DNA of 64,000 nucleotides from CAZVQX01 sp964629735 (lineage in GTDB: Bacteria; Bacillota_I; Bacilli_A; RF39; UBA660), in NCBI GenBank assembly GCA_964629735.1, contig CAZVQX010000001.1, positions 62,001 through 126,000 on the forward strand. The letters run 5' to 3'. A program made the translations under genes and the position numbers. The notes under the pieces are model-generated. The model had not been told where the DNA came from. It made no database searches and saw only the letters and a program-made list of their open reading frames with translations. Positions 27,600-36,323 of the stretch are shown here, in pieces. Within the stretch, counting starts at the first letter, position 1; each line of letters starts with the position of its first letter.

Positions 27600-27683
27600 G
27601 GAGGGATAGCGAAGTGGTCAAACGCGGCAGACTGTAAATCTGTTCCTTCGGGTTCGATGGTTCAAATCCATCTCCCTCCACCA
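27600..27683 (+). tRNA. tRNA-Tyr (anticodon GTA)
   Basis: Acceptor GGAGGGA/TCCCTCC, anticodon loop CTGTAAA, long variable arm as expected for bacterial tRNA-Tyr, encoded CCA. Confidence 0.96.
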
Positions 27684-27697
27684 TTAATATTTGACCT

Positions 27698-27772
27698 TGC
27701 CTCGTAGCCAAGCGGTAAGGCACCACACTTTGACTGTGGCATGCGCTAGTTCGAATCTAGCCGAGGCAGCCA
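27698..27772 (+). tRNA. tRNA-Gln (anticodon TTG)
   Basis: Acceptor TGCCTCG/CGAGGCA, anticodon loop CTTTGAC, encoded CCA. The weak T1-A72 pair is typical of tRNA-Gln. Confidence 0.95.
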
Positions 27773-27780
27773 TTTTATAT

Positions 27781-27856
27781 GTTCCGTTAGCTCAGTAGGT
27801 AGAGCATTTGACTTTTAATCAAAGGGTCACAGGTTCAAATCCTGTACGGGACACCA
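27781..27856 (+). tRNA. tRNA-Lys (anticodon TTT)
   Basis: Acceptor GTTCCGT/ACGGGAC, anticodon loop CTTTTAA, encoded CCA. Confidence 0.96.
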
Positions 27857-27861
27857 CTTAT

Positions 27862-27951
27862 GCCTGAGTGGCGGAATAGGTAGACGCACAGGACTTAAAA
27901 TCCTGCGAGACGCAAAATCTCGTGCCGGTTCAATTCCGGCCTTAGGCACCA
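27862..27951 (+). tRNA. tRNA-Leu (anticodon TAA)
   Basis: Acceptor GCCTGAG/CTTAGGC, anticodon loop CTTAAAA, long variable arm, encoded CCA. Confidence 0.96.
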
Positions 27952-27971
27952 TTTATAATTAATTTTTAGTT

Positions 27972-28062
27972 GGAGAAATACCCAAGTCTGGCTGAAGGGG
28001 TCGGTCTTGAAAACCGAGAGGTCGGAAACGACGCGGGGGTTCAAATCCCTCTTTCTCCGCCA
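27972..28062 (+). tRNA. tRNA-Ser (anticodon TGA)
   Basis: Acceptor starts GGAGAAA, anticodon loop CTTGAAA, long variable arm (GAGGTCGGAAACGAC), discriminator G and encoded CCA. Confidence 0.96.
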
Positions 28063-28076
28063 TAAAAATTTAACAT

Positions 28077-28153
<77 letters not shown>

Positions 28154-28156
28154 TAA

Positions 28157-28232
28157 GGTCCCGTGGTGTAGCGGTTAACATGTCTGCCTGTCACGCAGAA
28201 GATCGCGAGTTCAATTCTCGTCGGGACCGCCA
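28157..28232 (+). tRNA. tRNA-Asp (anticodon GTC)
   Basis: Acceptor GGTCCCG/CGGGACC, anticodon loop CTGTCAC, discriminator G, encoded CCA. Confidence 0.96.
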
Positions 28233-28237
28233 TTGTT

Positions 28238-28313
<76 letters not shown>

Positions 28314-28328
28314 TTAATATTTGAATAT

Positions 28329-28405
28329 GCGCCCGTAGATCAATTGGATAGATCGTTTGACTACGGATCAAAAGGCTATGGGTTCGACTCCTATCGGGCG
28401 CGCCA
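28329..28405 (+). tRNA. tRNA-Arg (anticodon ACG)
   Basis: Acceptor GCGCCCG/CGGGCGC, anticodon loop CTACGGA, encoded CCA. A34 is the substrate of TadA, encoded at 4328. Confidence 0.96.
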
Positions 28406-28407
28406 TT

Positions 28408-28484
28408 CGGGAAATAGCACAACTTGGTAGTGCACTTGGTTTGGGACCAAGGGGTTGCAGGTTCAAATCCTGTTTTCCCGACCA
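28408..28484 (+). tRNA. tRNA-Pro (anticodon TGG)
   Basis: Acceptor CGGGAAA/TTTCCCG, anticodon loop TTTGGGA, encoded CCA. Confidence 0.96.
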
Positions 28485-28489
28485 TCTTT

Positions 28490-28566
28490 GGGGAATTAGC
28501 TCAGTTGGCTAGAGTACCTGTTTTGCACGCAGGGGGTCAAGGGTTCAAGTCCCTTATTCTCCACCA
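28490..28566 (+). tRNA. tRNA-Ala (anticodon TGC)
   Basis: Acceptor GGGGAAT/ATTCTCC, anticodon loop TTTGCAC, encoded CCA. Last of the cluster. Confidence 0.96.
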
Positions 28567-28576
28567 TGATGTTATC

Positions 28577-28605
28577 AACCCTTGATTTACAAGGGTTTTA
28601 GTTTC
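28577..28605 (+). terminator. Terminator of the tRNA operon
   Basis: AACCCTTG and CAAGGGTT form an 8-bp stem with a 5-nt loop, followed by TTAGTTT. Confidence 0.75.
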
Positions 28606-28630
28606 TATAAATATTGTATAGGGGGTAATT

Positions 28631-28912
28631 ATGAGTAACAATTCATTTTTAGCTAGTAAAATTCAGAGTTTGCAAATGACGATTTCTGGATTAAGAGATA
28701 ATATTAAAACTGTTAATAATACTTTGAAAGATAATACTAAAAATAGTAATGATATTCAACTTGTTTTATTAGAAGTTTTGAAATCAAACAAGAGAATTGA
28801 AGAAGCCATCTTAGAACAAAATGAACTTATAAAAGTTCAATTAGGATTACCAAGTAAATATGATGGTAAATATGAATATAATAAAGTTTTAAGAAAAAAA
28901 GGTACTTTTTAA
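28631..28912 (+). CDS. Small predicted coiled-coil protein
   Basis: 93 residues, not recognised. Residues 5-75 are predicted helical with heptad-like spacing (IQSLQMTISGLRDNIKTVNN), and the basic tail ends KYDGKYEYNKVLRKKGTF. There is no signal or membrane segment. GGGGGTAATT precedes the ATG. It stands alone between the tRNA terminator and a long hairpin. Confidence 0.65.
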   Translation: MSNNSFLASKIQSLQMTISGLRDNIKTVNNTLKDNTKNSNDIQLVLLEVLKSNKRIEEAILEQNELIKVQLGLPSKYDGKYEYNKVLRKKGTF

Positions 28913-28917
28913 CAAAC

Positions 28918-28978
28918 GGCACTCACATGATAGTTACTAACATAAAATGTTAAAATTATTATATGGGTGCTTTTTTTA
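28918..28978 (+). terminator. Long terminator hairpin
   Basis: GGCACTCACAT can pair imperfectly (one mismatch, one G-U) with ATATGGGTGCT, closing a loop of about 30 nt that contains a second small hairpin (AACATAAAATGTT). T7 follows. Confidence 0.6.
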
Positions 28979-29015
28979 AAATAATTTATTTAGAATAAAC
29001 CAAATGAGGTGTGTT

Positions 29016-29714
29016 ATGATTAACTTTATAGTTTGTGATGATAATGAGTTGATTCTTAAACAAGTAAATGAAATTATAGATAATGTGATGATGAAAAATA
29101 AGTTATCATATAAAAAACATTTTTTTACCGATTATGATAATGATTTTTTGAAATTGATGAGGTCTAAAATGTCTTGTAAAGTATATATACTTGATATTGA
29201 GACACCAACCTCTTCAGGCATCGACGTCGCGCGTATGATTCGAGAACGTGATTTTTCTAGTGTCATTATATTTTTAACCTCACATCATGAATTGGGTTAT
29301 ACTATTTTAAAGGGTGAATTTTTGTTTTTATCTTTTATAAATAAATATGATAATTATAAAGAAAAGTTAAAGTCTTCAATAGAAAAAAGTTTAGAAGTAT
29401 TAAATAAGAGAGAAATAATTAGATTTGAGGATCGTGGAATTTTATATACAATTCCAATAAACGATATTTTATATATAACAAGAGATACAGTTGAAAGAAA
29501 ATTAATAATTAAAACTGATAATGTGAAATATGTAATAAGTAAAACATTAACTGAAATGTTAGATATTTTGGGTAGTGATTTTAAACAGACACATCGTTCA
29601 TGTATAATCAACACAAAAAGAGTGTCGGTTCTTAGTTATTCTAAAAAATTCATTTTATTTGATACTGGCCTTAAAATTGATTTAATAAGTTCAAAATACA
29701 GGGAAAGGGTCTAA
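29016..29714 (+). CDS. agrA: AgrA-like LytTR response regulator
   Basis: 232 residues. The receiver domain has the acidic pair in FIVCDDNE and the phospho-acceptor Asp60 in VYILDIETP. The C-terminal LytTR DNA-binding domain (about 130-232) contains RSCIINTKRV. It would be phosphorylated by the kinase encoded 4 nt downstream and activate agr promoters. ATG 29016 follows GAGGTGTGTT; the ATG at 29004 overlaps that site and is rejected. Confidence 0.9.
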   Translation: MINFIVCDDNELILKQVNEIIDNVMMKNKLSYKKHFFTDYDNDFLKLMRSKMSCKVYILDIETPTSSGIDVARMIRERDFSSVIIFLTSHHELGYTILKGEFLFLSFINKYDNYKEKLKSSIEKSLEVLNKREIIRFEDRGILYTIPINDILYITRDTVERKLIIKTDNVKYVISKTLTEMLDILGSDFKQTHRSCIINTKRVSVLSYSKKFILFDTGLKIDLISSKYRERV

Positions 29715-29718
29715 TGAT

Positions 29719-31008
29719 ATGGAGTTTGTAGTATCTGGAATAATAACAACTTTATCTTTTTTTTATGTTCAATCAAAATTAATTAATGAGAAAATAAATT
29801 ATAAGTCTATAATATTTTATATTGTTTTATTTTTTAGTACTGCTACCTTATTATTCACTTATGATTTAACTCAACATTATATTAAAATTTTATTAAATTT
29901 CACTATTTTAGTAATAAGTTGTTATATATTGTATAGAAAAAGCATTGTAAAAACATTTCTTGTGACTTTATTGACATTTATATTATTATTTTTGGCTGAA
30001 TTTTTATTTGTAATAGGTTTATCAATAACTTTAAATATAAGTATAGAACAACTTGATTTTAATTTAGGTAGTACAATTATTCCAAATATAATTATAAGTT
30101 TAATTTTAATATTAATTGTAAATATTAGAGGTGTGTTTTTAGCCTTGAAGAATATAATCAATAATTTTACAAACTATGAAAATAAAACTTTTTTTTTAAC
30201 GGGTATATATATTGTCTTTTTATATTCCCTTTTCTTTTATAGTCTTTATTTTAATGTGCACATGAAGATTTTTGTTTTGTTATCTTTGTTTTTAATTATA
30301 TTTTTAACAATATTATTATTAAAAATTTTTTTGGAAAAAAAGTATAACAAATCTTTAGAATCAGAATATAAAATGTTGATTGATAATCTAAGTGAGTATG
30401 AAAAATTTTTGGAAGATTATCGACTGAAAAATCATGAAAATAACAATGATTTAATAATTTTACGAGAAATGGTCATCAATAATAATGAAGCAGTAAAATA
30501 TATAGATAATATATTAAATATTAAACCAAATGAAGATAAAGAATTATTATATAAGACCAAAAGAATTCCAACGGGCGGTTTGCAAGGATTATTTTACCAG
30601 AAATTATTAACTATAAAAACAAAATCGATACATTATCATTTGGAAGTTAGTAAAAAAATTCAACCCGAACAATTTAAAAAATTAGATAATTTTTCAAAAC
30701 AAACTATTTGCAAAATTTCTGGTATATTGTTAGATAATGCAATTGAGGCAGTTGAAAATTTAGAACAAAAATATATAAGTTTATATATTTATAATGAAAA
30801 TGATTACTTTGTTATTTCAATTTCAAATAACTTCACTAACTGTATAGAAATAGACAAAATTGATAGCAAAACTTATTCTAGTAAAGGTAATAATCGTGGT
30901 TATGGTCTTAGTCTAGTTAAAAATATTGTTTCAAAGAATAGAAATATAAAACTTGAACGCGAATTTATTGGTGATATATTTAAACAAAAAATAAAGTTAA
31001 AAATGTAG
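29719..31008 (+). CDS. agrC: AgrC-like peptide-sensing histidine kinase
   Basis: 429 residues. Six or so membrane segments fill residues 1-205, as in AgrC peptide receptors. The dimerisation helix holds the likely phospho-acceptor His in RLKNHENNNDL. The GHKL ATPase domain has the N box ISGILLDNAIEAVE and the G box NNRGYGLSLVKNI. It receives the cyclic peptide made from AgrD and passes phosphate to AgrA. Its stop codon lies inside the terminator that separates it from agrD. Confidence 0.9.
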   Translation: MEFVVSGIITTLSFFYVQSKLINEKINYKSIIFYIVLFFSTATLLFTYDLTQHYIKILLNFTILVISCYILYRKSIVKTFLVTLLTFILLFLAEFLFVIGLSITLNISIEQLDFNLGSTIIPNIIISLILILIVNIRGVFLALKNIINNFTNYENKTFFLTGIYIVFLYSLFFYSLYFNVHMKIFVLLSLFLIIFLTILLLKIFLEKKYNKSLESEYKMLIDNLSEYEKFLEDYRLKNHENNNDLIILREMVINNNEAVKYIDNILNIKPNEDKELLYKTKRIPTGGLQGLFYQKLLTIKTKSIHYHLEVSKKIQPEQFKKLDNFSKQTICKISGILLDNAIEAVENLEQKYISLYIYNENDYFVISISNNFTNCIEIDKIDSKTYSSKGNNRGYGLSLVKNIVSKNRNIKLEREFIGDIFKQKIKLKM

Positions 31009-31025
31009 ATTCCTCTACATTTTTT
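31000..31025. terminator. Bidirectional terminator between agrC and agrD
   Basis: AAAATGTAG and CTACATTTT form a stem with a 6-nt loop; the T run on both strands suits the two convergent transcripts. Confidence 0.75.
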
Positions 31026-31029
31026 AATA

Positions 31030-31152
31030 CTACTTTATTAAACTTTTTGGTGTTTTAGGTTCATCCATCCATAAAATTATACAAGCTGTACTAATTGAAT
31101 TTGCAACTATTAATCCTAAATTAGCAATTAAGGCTGTTATAATTTTTTTCAT
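31030..31152 (-). CDS. agrD: AgrD-like autoinducing peptide precursor
   Basis: 40-residue peptide with the three AgrD parts: an amphipathic leader MKKIITALIANLGLIVANSI, a Cys core STACIILWM, and an acidic tail DEPKTPKSLIK that resembles the S. aureus tail DEVEVPKEL. By analogy, AgrB would cut before or near Asp30 and close a thiolactone from Cys24, giving a ring CIILW(M). AAAGGAGGGATTAG directly precedes the ATG, and the gene overlaps the 3' end of agrB by 32 nt, as expected of agrBD pairs. Ring size and mature N-terminus are inferred. Confidence 0.88.
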   Translation of the reverse strand: MKKIITALIANLGLIVANSISTACIILWMDEPKTPKSLIK

Positions 31153-31765
31153 CTAATCCCTCCTTTTCTTTAATATATTTTTTATAATTATTATAAGGTA
31201 GTTTAAAAAGGCTATAAACAAAAGGTGATATTAAAAGGCTTTGTATAAATAATGAGAAAATTATACAATTTGTAATAAAATTATTTGTAATAAAAATAGT
31301 AGTAAAAGATAATATAATAACAATAATAGTTGAAGAGAATTTATATAATTTTCTTCTTTTTTTATTAATTATTGGTTTTTTATATGTATCTGCAGGTGAA
31401 TTTTTAAAAAATAAAATAATAAATATTATATTCAAAAAAATTGTGCTAAAAATATCAAATACAATAAAGTTAGCAATGTATGAAAAGGTTAGAAAAACAA
31501 ATGCAGATACAATAAGACAAATATGACTTTTGGTGGCATGTAGTCCAAATGAAAACATTCTAATAAAATTATAAAAAAGTAATAAAATAATTAATTCTTC
31601 TAAAATACCTATAAAATAAGCAATACTAAAAATGATAAATGTTTTAGTAATTAATAAATAAATCCCCTCTAAACCATATTTTATCTGTGATAATTTTTCA
31701 TTATTATAATCTGGGTGATATGTTTTTATATATGAAATTAAAAAACTTAAAAACTTATCTTTCAT
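31121..31765 (-). CDS. agrB: AgrB-like accessory gene regulator protease/exporter
   Basis: 214-residue membrane protease that processes AgrD. The catalytic pair is His76 and Cys83 in FGLHATKSHIC, with the same 7-residue spacing as S. aureus His77/Cys84, preceded by the conserved FIRMFS. About six hydrophobic segments follow the pattern of AgrB. AAAGGAGTACAC precedes the ATG. It is transcribed with agrD toward agrC. Confidence 0.92.
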   Translation of the reverse strand: MKDKFLSFLISYIKTYHPDYNNEKLSQIKYGLEGIYLLITKTFIIFSIAYFIGILEELIILLLFYNFIRMFSFGLHATKSHICLIVSAFVFLTFSYIANFIVFDIFSTIFLNIIFIILFFKNSPADTYKKPIINKKRRKLYKFSSTIIVIILSFTTIFITNNFITNCIIFSLFIQSLLISPFVYSLFKLPYNNYKKYIKEKEGLDEKNYNSLNC

Positions 31766-31814
31766 GTGTACTCCTTTATACTATATATATTATAAAATAT
31801 TTAGGGACTATTTT

Positions 31815-31881
31815 ATAATATAAGTTTAAAATTGGTGTTTTTGGTCTTAAGTAACAAATAATTACCTACCAGTTAACAAAT
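31815..31881 (-). promoter_or_regulatory. Candidate LytTR-controlled promoter of agrBD
   Basis: Read on the - strand, ATTTGTTA occurs twice as a direct repeat (31874-31881 and 31852-31859), with starts exactly 22 bp apart, the spacing of AgrA repeats at staphylococcal agr promoters. The GTT core agrees, the flanks only partly. A TATTAT -10 lies at 31815-31820 and no good -35 is present, consistent with an activator-dependent promoter. Confidence 0.5.
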
Positions 31882-32060
31882 AAAGATTATTTAAACATCG
31901 TTAAACTTTATTAAGCTAAAATCAATAATATGTTTAAAAAATGGTGTAAAATTTTAGTTGTTGTATTATATTGTCGGATTTTAATGGTCTGATTTTATTG
32001 AAAGTGAGATGTATAAGTTGTATATTAGAGATGTGATAAGAATAGAAGGGAGCGCTGTTT

Positions 32061-32273
32061 GTGAGAGGTAAGGTTAAATGGTTTAACAATGATAAAGGCT
32101 TTGGATTTATTGAATACAGAGATGGGGAAGATATTTTTGTTCATTATTCAGCTATTTTGTCACCAGGTTATAAAACCTTGGTAGAAGGACAGTATGTTGA
32201 ATTTGAATTAATTCGTACCGATAAAGGTCTTCAAGCCAAAAATGTTATTGAAATAAAAACTGCTTTAGTATAG
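32061..32273 (+). CDS. Cold-shock domain protein
   Basis: 70-residue single cold-shock domain. RNA-binding motifs are KGFGFIEY (RNP1) and DIFVHYSAI (RNP2), after the usual GKVKWFN start. It acts as an RNA chaperone. The start is GTG 32061, 8 nt after GGGAGCG. The upstream region (31882-32060) holds a long AT-rich leader of the kind seen at csp genes; I see no clear regulatory element in it. Confidence 0.95.
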   Translation: MRGKVKWFNNDKGFGFIEYRDGEDIFVHYSAILSPGYKTLVEGQYVEFELIRTDKGLQAKNVIEIKTALV

Positions 32274-32288
32274 CAGTTTTTATTTGTT
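32252..32288 (+). terminator. Terminator of the cold-shock gene
   Basis: AATAAAAACTGCT and AGCAGTTTTTATT form a 13-bp stem that includes the stop codon. Confidence 0.85.
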
Positions 32289-32332
32289 TTATATTTGATA
32301 TATGGTATAATTATAATAGGAGGATTGATAAT

Positions 32333-32860
32333 GTGAAGTTTAATATCAGAGGTGATAAGCTTACTGTAACTGAGCCAATAAGAGAATACATTTATGATAA
32401 AATTGGTCGTTTAGAAAAATATTTAGAGAATTCTGAAAACCTAACAGCCAATGTGTTAATAAAAGTTAGAGGTATAAATCAAATTGTGGAAGTTACGATT
32501 CCTTTGAAAAAAATAATGTTAAGGGCGGAAGAAAGTCATAAGGATTTGTATGCCGCAATAGATCTAGTTAGTGAAAAATTAGAGCGTCAAATAAGAAAAA
32601 ATAAAACGAAAATGAAAAAAATAAATAAAGAAGTTTTAAAAGAATTACAAACTAATTATGAAAATGATGAGGATACAAACGATTATAAGGTTATAAGAAG
32701 AAAAGAGATTGAAATGAAACCGATGAGCGAAGAGGAAGCAATTTTACAAATGAACTTACTTGATCATGACTTTTTTATTTATAAAGATGCAGAAACCAGT
32801 AGTGTTTGTGTATTATATAAAAGAAAAGATAATAATTATGGTGTAATAAAAACTAATTAA
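32333..32860 (+). CDS. hpf: Ribosome hibernation promoting factor, long form
   Basis: 175 residues. The N-terminal domain (RGDKLTVTEPIREYIYDKIG) binds the 30S decoding site, and the C-terminal domain (VIRRKEIEMKPMSEEEAILQ to the end) mediates 100S ribosome dimers. The start is GTG 32333; the overlapping ATG at 32331 is followed by an immediate stop. AGGAGG lies 9 nt upstream. It sits directly before secA, as in B. subtilis. Confidence 0.95.
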   Translation: MKFNIRGDKLTVTEPIREYIYDKIGRLEKYLENSENLTANVLIKVRGINQIVEVTIPLKKIMLRAEESHKDLYAAIDLVSEKLERQIRKNKTKMKKINKEVLKELQTNYENDEDTNDYKVIRRKEIEMKPMSEEEAILQMNLLDHDFFIYKDAETSSVCVLYKRKDNNYGVIKTN

Positions 32861-32875
32861 AATCATTTTAATTAT

Positions 32876-32906
32876 AAAACAAACCTAAAACGAAGGTTTG
32901 TTTTTA
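32876..32906 (+). terminator. Terminator after hpf
   Basis: AACAAACCT and AGGTTTGTT with a 7-nt loop, then T3 after the stem. Confidence 0.8.
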
Positions 32907-32994
32907 AATATTTGAAAATTAATTTAGATTATTAATAATACTATTAATTTTAATTATTTTTTGATAAAATAGATATAACAGAAAGGAAGATAAT

Positions 32995-35487
32995 ATGAAG
33001 TTTTTAAGGCGGATATTTGATTATGAATATAAAGAAATGCAAAAATTTTATAAAATAGCCGATGAAATAGAAAAACTAGATAATGTTATGAGTCGTCTTA
33101 GTGATGAAGAATTAAAAAATAAAACCTTTGAATTTAAAGAACGTTTAAATAATGGTGAAACTCTAGAGGATATAAAAGTAGAAGCTTTTGCGGTAGTTCG
33201 TGAAGCAGCATATCGAGTAATAGGTGAAAAACCTTATTATGTTCAAATCGTTGGTGGTTTAGCAATTCACTATGGAAATATAGCTGAAATGAAAACAGGT
33301 GAGGGTAAAACATTAACTTCAACTATGCCTGCTTATCTAAATGCTTTAACTGGAAAAGGAGTTCATATAATAACCGTTAATGATTATTTGGCTAGCCGTG
33401 ATGCTGATTGGATGGGAAATATATATCGCTTTTTAGGTTTGAAAGTAGGCGTTAATAATCGAGATTTAACATCACAAGAAAAACAAGAGGCTTATAATGC
33501 TGATATTTTATATTCTACAAATAACGAAATTGGTTTTGATTATTTAAGAGATAATATGGTTGTTCGTAAAGAAGACCGAGTTCAACGTGAACTTAATTTT
33601 GTTATAATAGATGAAGTTGATTCAGTTTTAATTGATGAAGCACGTACACCTTTAATTATATCCGGTGGTTATTTACATTCGGCCAATTTATATAAACAAG
33701 CTGATCGATTTGTAAAAACATTAACAGAAGATAATGGTTATATTTATGATGAAAAAACAAAAGCAGTTGCTCTTGATACTAAAGGAATTGAATTAGCTGA
33801 AAAAAGTTTTGGTTTAAAAAATTTGTTTGACTTAAATAATACAACAATTGTTCATTATATTAATCAGGCCTTGCGTGCCAATTACGCAATGAAAAGAGAT
33901 TTTGATTATGTAGTCGAAAATGGAAAAGTTGTAATTGTTGATCAATTTACTGGAAGATTGATGCATGGACGAAATTATTCAGATGGTTTACATCAAGCTA
34001 TTGAAGCAAAAGAAAATGTTGAAATAGGTGAAGAAACTAAAACGTTGGCAACTATCACATTCCAAAATTTATTTAGAATGTATAAAAAAATAGCTGGTAT
34101 GACTGGTACTGCTAAAACTGAAGAAGAGGAATTTCGCGAAATATATAATATGTATGTTATAACTATTCCGACTAATAAAGAAGTAATTCGAGATGATTTA
34201 GTTGATTTAATGTTTGGTAATCAAAATGCTAAATACCGTGCTATTATTCAAGAAATAAAAAGAAGACATAATACTGGTCAACCAATTCTTGTTGGTACGA
34301 TTGCTGTAGAGACTAGTGAATTAATTAGTTCAATGTTACGTAAAGAGGGAATACCCCATGAAGTTTTAAATGCTAAAAATCATGCTCGCGAAGCTGAAAT
34401 AATTGCAAAAGCAGGTCATAAAGGTTCAGTAACTATTGCAACTAATATGGCCGGCCGTGGAACTGATATAAAATTAACAGATGAAGTAAAAAAAATGGGT
34501 GGATTATGTGTTTTAGGGACAGAAAGACATGAATCTCGCCGAATTGATAATCAGTTAAGAGGTCGTTCTGGTCGTCAAGGAGATCCCGGTATATCACAAT
34601 TTTATGTATCATTTGAAGATGAATTAATGGTTCGGTTTGGTACTGAAAAAGCGCGTGATTTATTAGAAAAATTTGGTTTTGATGAGGATGTTCCTATTCG
34701 TCATTCAATGTTTGGAAAAATGGTTGAAACAGCACAAAGAAGAGTTGAAGGTAATAACTTTGATATTAGAAAAACTCTATTACAATATGATGATGTTGTT
34801 AATCAACAGAGAATGATAATTTATGAAAAACGAAATGAAATATTAGATAGCGATACTATTTATGATTCATTATTAAATAATTTTATAAATTATGTAGAAG
34901 ATTTAGTTTTAAGCCATTTGGTTGATTCCAGCGAATTAACTGAAACTGATTTATCTGAAATATTAGAAGCAGTTAACACCAAATTGTTAAAACAACCTAT
35001 TAAAATCGAAGAAATAAGAAATAAAAAAGATGAAGAAATTATTGAATTGTTGTATGAGAAAATATCAAATGAATATGAAGATAAAGTTAATAATATTCCA
35101 AATGAAATAAGACAAGAGTTTGAAAAAGCAATATCACTTCGTGTCATTGATACATATTGGATGGAACATATTAATACAATGGAGCATTTAAAAGAAGGAA
35201 TACACTTGAGAGGATATGCACAAGAGGATCCTTTAAGAGCTTATACAAAAGAAGGTTATGAAATTTTCGATAATCTTTTAAGCGTTATAGATAGGGAAAC
35301 AACTGTTTATTTATTAAATGCAGAAATAAGACAAAATATCGAGAGAAAAAAAGTAGTTGATTCAGAAATTACAAATGAAGCTGATAATACAGCTAAAAGA
35401 ACCCCAAAAAAGGTAAATAAAGTTGGCCGAAATGAGCCTTGTCCTTGTGGAAGTGGACAAAAGTATAAAAATTGTTGTGGAAAGTAG
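32995..35487 (+). CDS. secA: Preprotein translocase ATPase SecA
   Basis: Motor of Sec-dependent protein export, 830 residues. Walker A MKTGEGKTLT, DEVDSVLIDEARTPLIISGG, the motif AGRGTDIKL and RGRSGRQGDPG are visible. The C-terminal zinc-binding tail is CPCGSGQKYKNCC, which contacts SecB or ribosomes. GAAAGGAAGATAAT precedes the ATG. The prfB gene, which normally follows secA, is not here. Confidence 0.97.
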   Translation: MKFLRRIFDYEYKEMQKFYKIADEIEKLDNVMSRLSDEELKNKTFEFKERLNNGETLEDIKVEAFAVVREAAYRVIGEKPYYVQIVGGLAIHYGNIAEMKTGEGKTLTSTMPAYLNALTGKGVHIITVNDYLASRDADWMGNIYRFLGLKVGVNNRDLTSQEKQEAYNADILYSTNNEIGFDYLRDNMVVRKEDRVQRELNFVIIDEVDSVLIDEARTPLIISGGYLHSANLYKQADRFVKTLTEDNGYIYDEKTKAVALDTKGIELAEKSFGLKNLFDLNNTTIVHYINQALRANYAMKRDFDYVVENGKVVIVDQFTGRLMHGRNYSDGLHQAIEAKENVEIGEETKTLATITFQNLFRMYKKIAGMTGTAKTEEEEFREIYNMYVITIPTNKEVIRDDLVDLMFGNQNAKYRAIIQEIKRRHNTGQPILVGTIAVETSELISSMLRKEGIPHEVLNAKNHAREAEIIAKAGHKGSVTIATNMAGRGTDIKLTDEVKKMGGLCVLGTERHESRRIDNQLRGRSGRQGDPGISQFYVSFEDELMVRFGTEKARDLLEKFGFDEDVPIRHSMFGKMVETAQRRVEGNNFDIRKTLLQYDDVVNQQRMIIYEKRNEILDSDTIYDSLLNNFINYVEDLVLSHLVDSSELTETDLSEILEAVNTKLLKQPIKIEEIRNKKDEEIIELLYEKISNEYEDKVNNIPNEIRQEFEKAISLRVIDTYWMEHINTMEHLKEGIHLRGYAQEDPLRAYTKEGYEIFDNLLSVIDRETTVYLLNAEIRQNIERKKVVDSEITNEADNTAKRTPKKVNKVGRNEPCPCGSGQKYKNCCGK

Positions 35488-35495
35488 GGATTTTA

Positions 35496-36311
35496 ATGAA
35501 TGAAATGAAAAAAATGAAAAGAGTATTATTGATTGTAATTGGAGTTATTGTATTTGTGCCTGTTGCAATGTATGCAAAATATTTAAAAGGTGAGAAAATT
35601 ATTGAAGGAGTTAATGCTATTTTTGGTAATGATAAAATTAATTTAGTATATATAGGTAGTAGAAATTGTGGGCATTGTGAAAATTTTAACCCAGTAATAG
35701 AATCAGCTTCCAAAGAATACGATTTTGAATATTATTATATTGATATAATGAATTTAACAGATGGTCAATTTGATAGATTAATGAAAAAATTTTCGATTGA
35801 CCCTAGTAGTTTTGGAACCCCATATATTTCAGTAATTGAAAAAGGTAAAAAAGTTAATGAGAAAAAAGGCTATGTTGAAAGAGAAGATTTATTAGTATTT
35901 TTACAAGAAAATAAAATGGTTAGTGAAGATATAAAAATTGAAAGAAGTGATGATGCGTTAACTATAATAAATGTTGATAAATATTTTGAATTATTAAAAA
36001 GCAATGTTAATACAGTTATAGTTTATGCTAGTTCTTCATGCCCAGCATGTATATATGCAAAACCAATAATAAATGAAGTAGCAAAAGAAACCGGTGCAGT
36101 GATTAATTATTTAGAATTAGATAAAATAGAAGACGAAGAAAAATATAAAGCTCTTATTAAATCTATAGAAGATTTGAATATTGATGTTGAAGAGTTTGGG
36201 ACCCCAACTCTAATTATTGTTAATGATAGTAAAAAAATTGATATACAAATTGGTGCTTTAACAAAAGAAGAATATGTAAAAGTTTTTAAACAACATAATA
36301 TTATAAAATAG
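35496..36311 (+). CDS. Membrane-anchored protein with two thioredoxin domains
   Basis: 271 residues. A single hydrophobic anchor (about 8-26) is followed by two tandem thioredoxin-fold domains on the outside. The first has RNCGHCENF and the cis-Pro loop FGTPYISV; the second has SSCPACIYAK and FGTPTLIIV. Double CxxC modules suggest a thiol-disulfide oxidoreductase or relay for exported proteins. ATG 35496 follows TAGGGATTTT, 8 nt after the secA stop. Proximity to secA fits a role in export; the exact partner is unknown. Confidence 0.82.
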   Translation: MNEMKKMKRVLLIVIGVIVFVPVAMYAKYLKGEKIIEGVNAIFGNDKINLVYIGSRNCGHCENFNPVIESASKEYDFEYYYIDIMNLTDGQFDRLMKKFSIDPSSFGTPYISVIEKGKKVNEKKGYVEREDLLVFLQENKMVSEDIKIERSDDALTIINVDKYFELLKSNVNTVIVYASSSCPACIYAKPIINEVAKETGAVINYLELDKIEDEEKYKALIKSIEDLNIDVEEFGTPTLIIVNDSKKIDIQIGALTKEEYVKVFKQHNIIK

Positions 36312-36323
36312 GGGGAAAATAAA

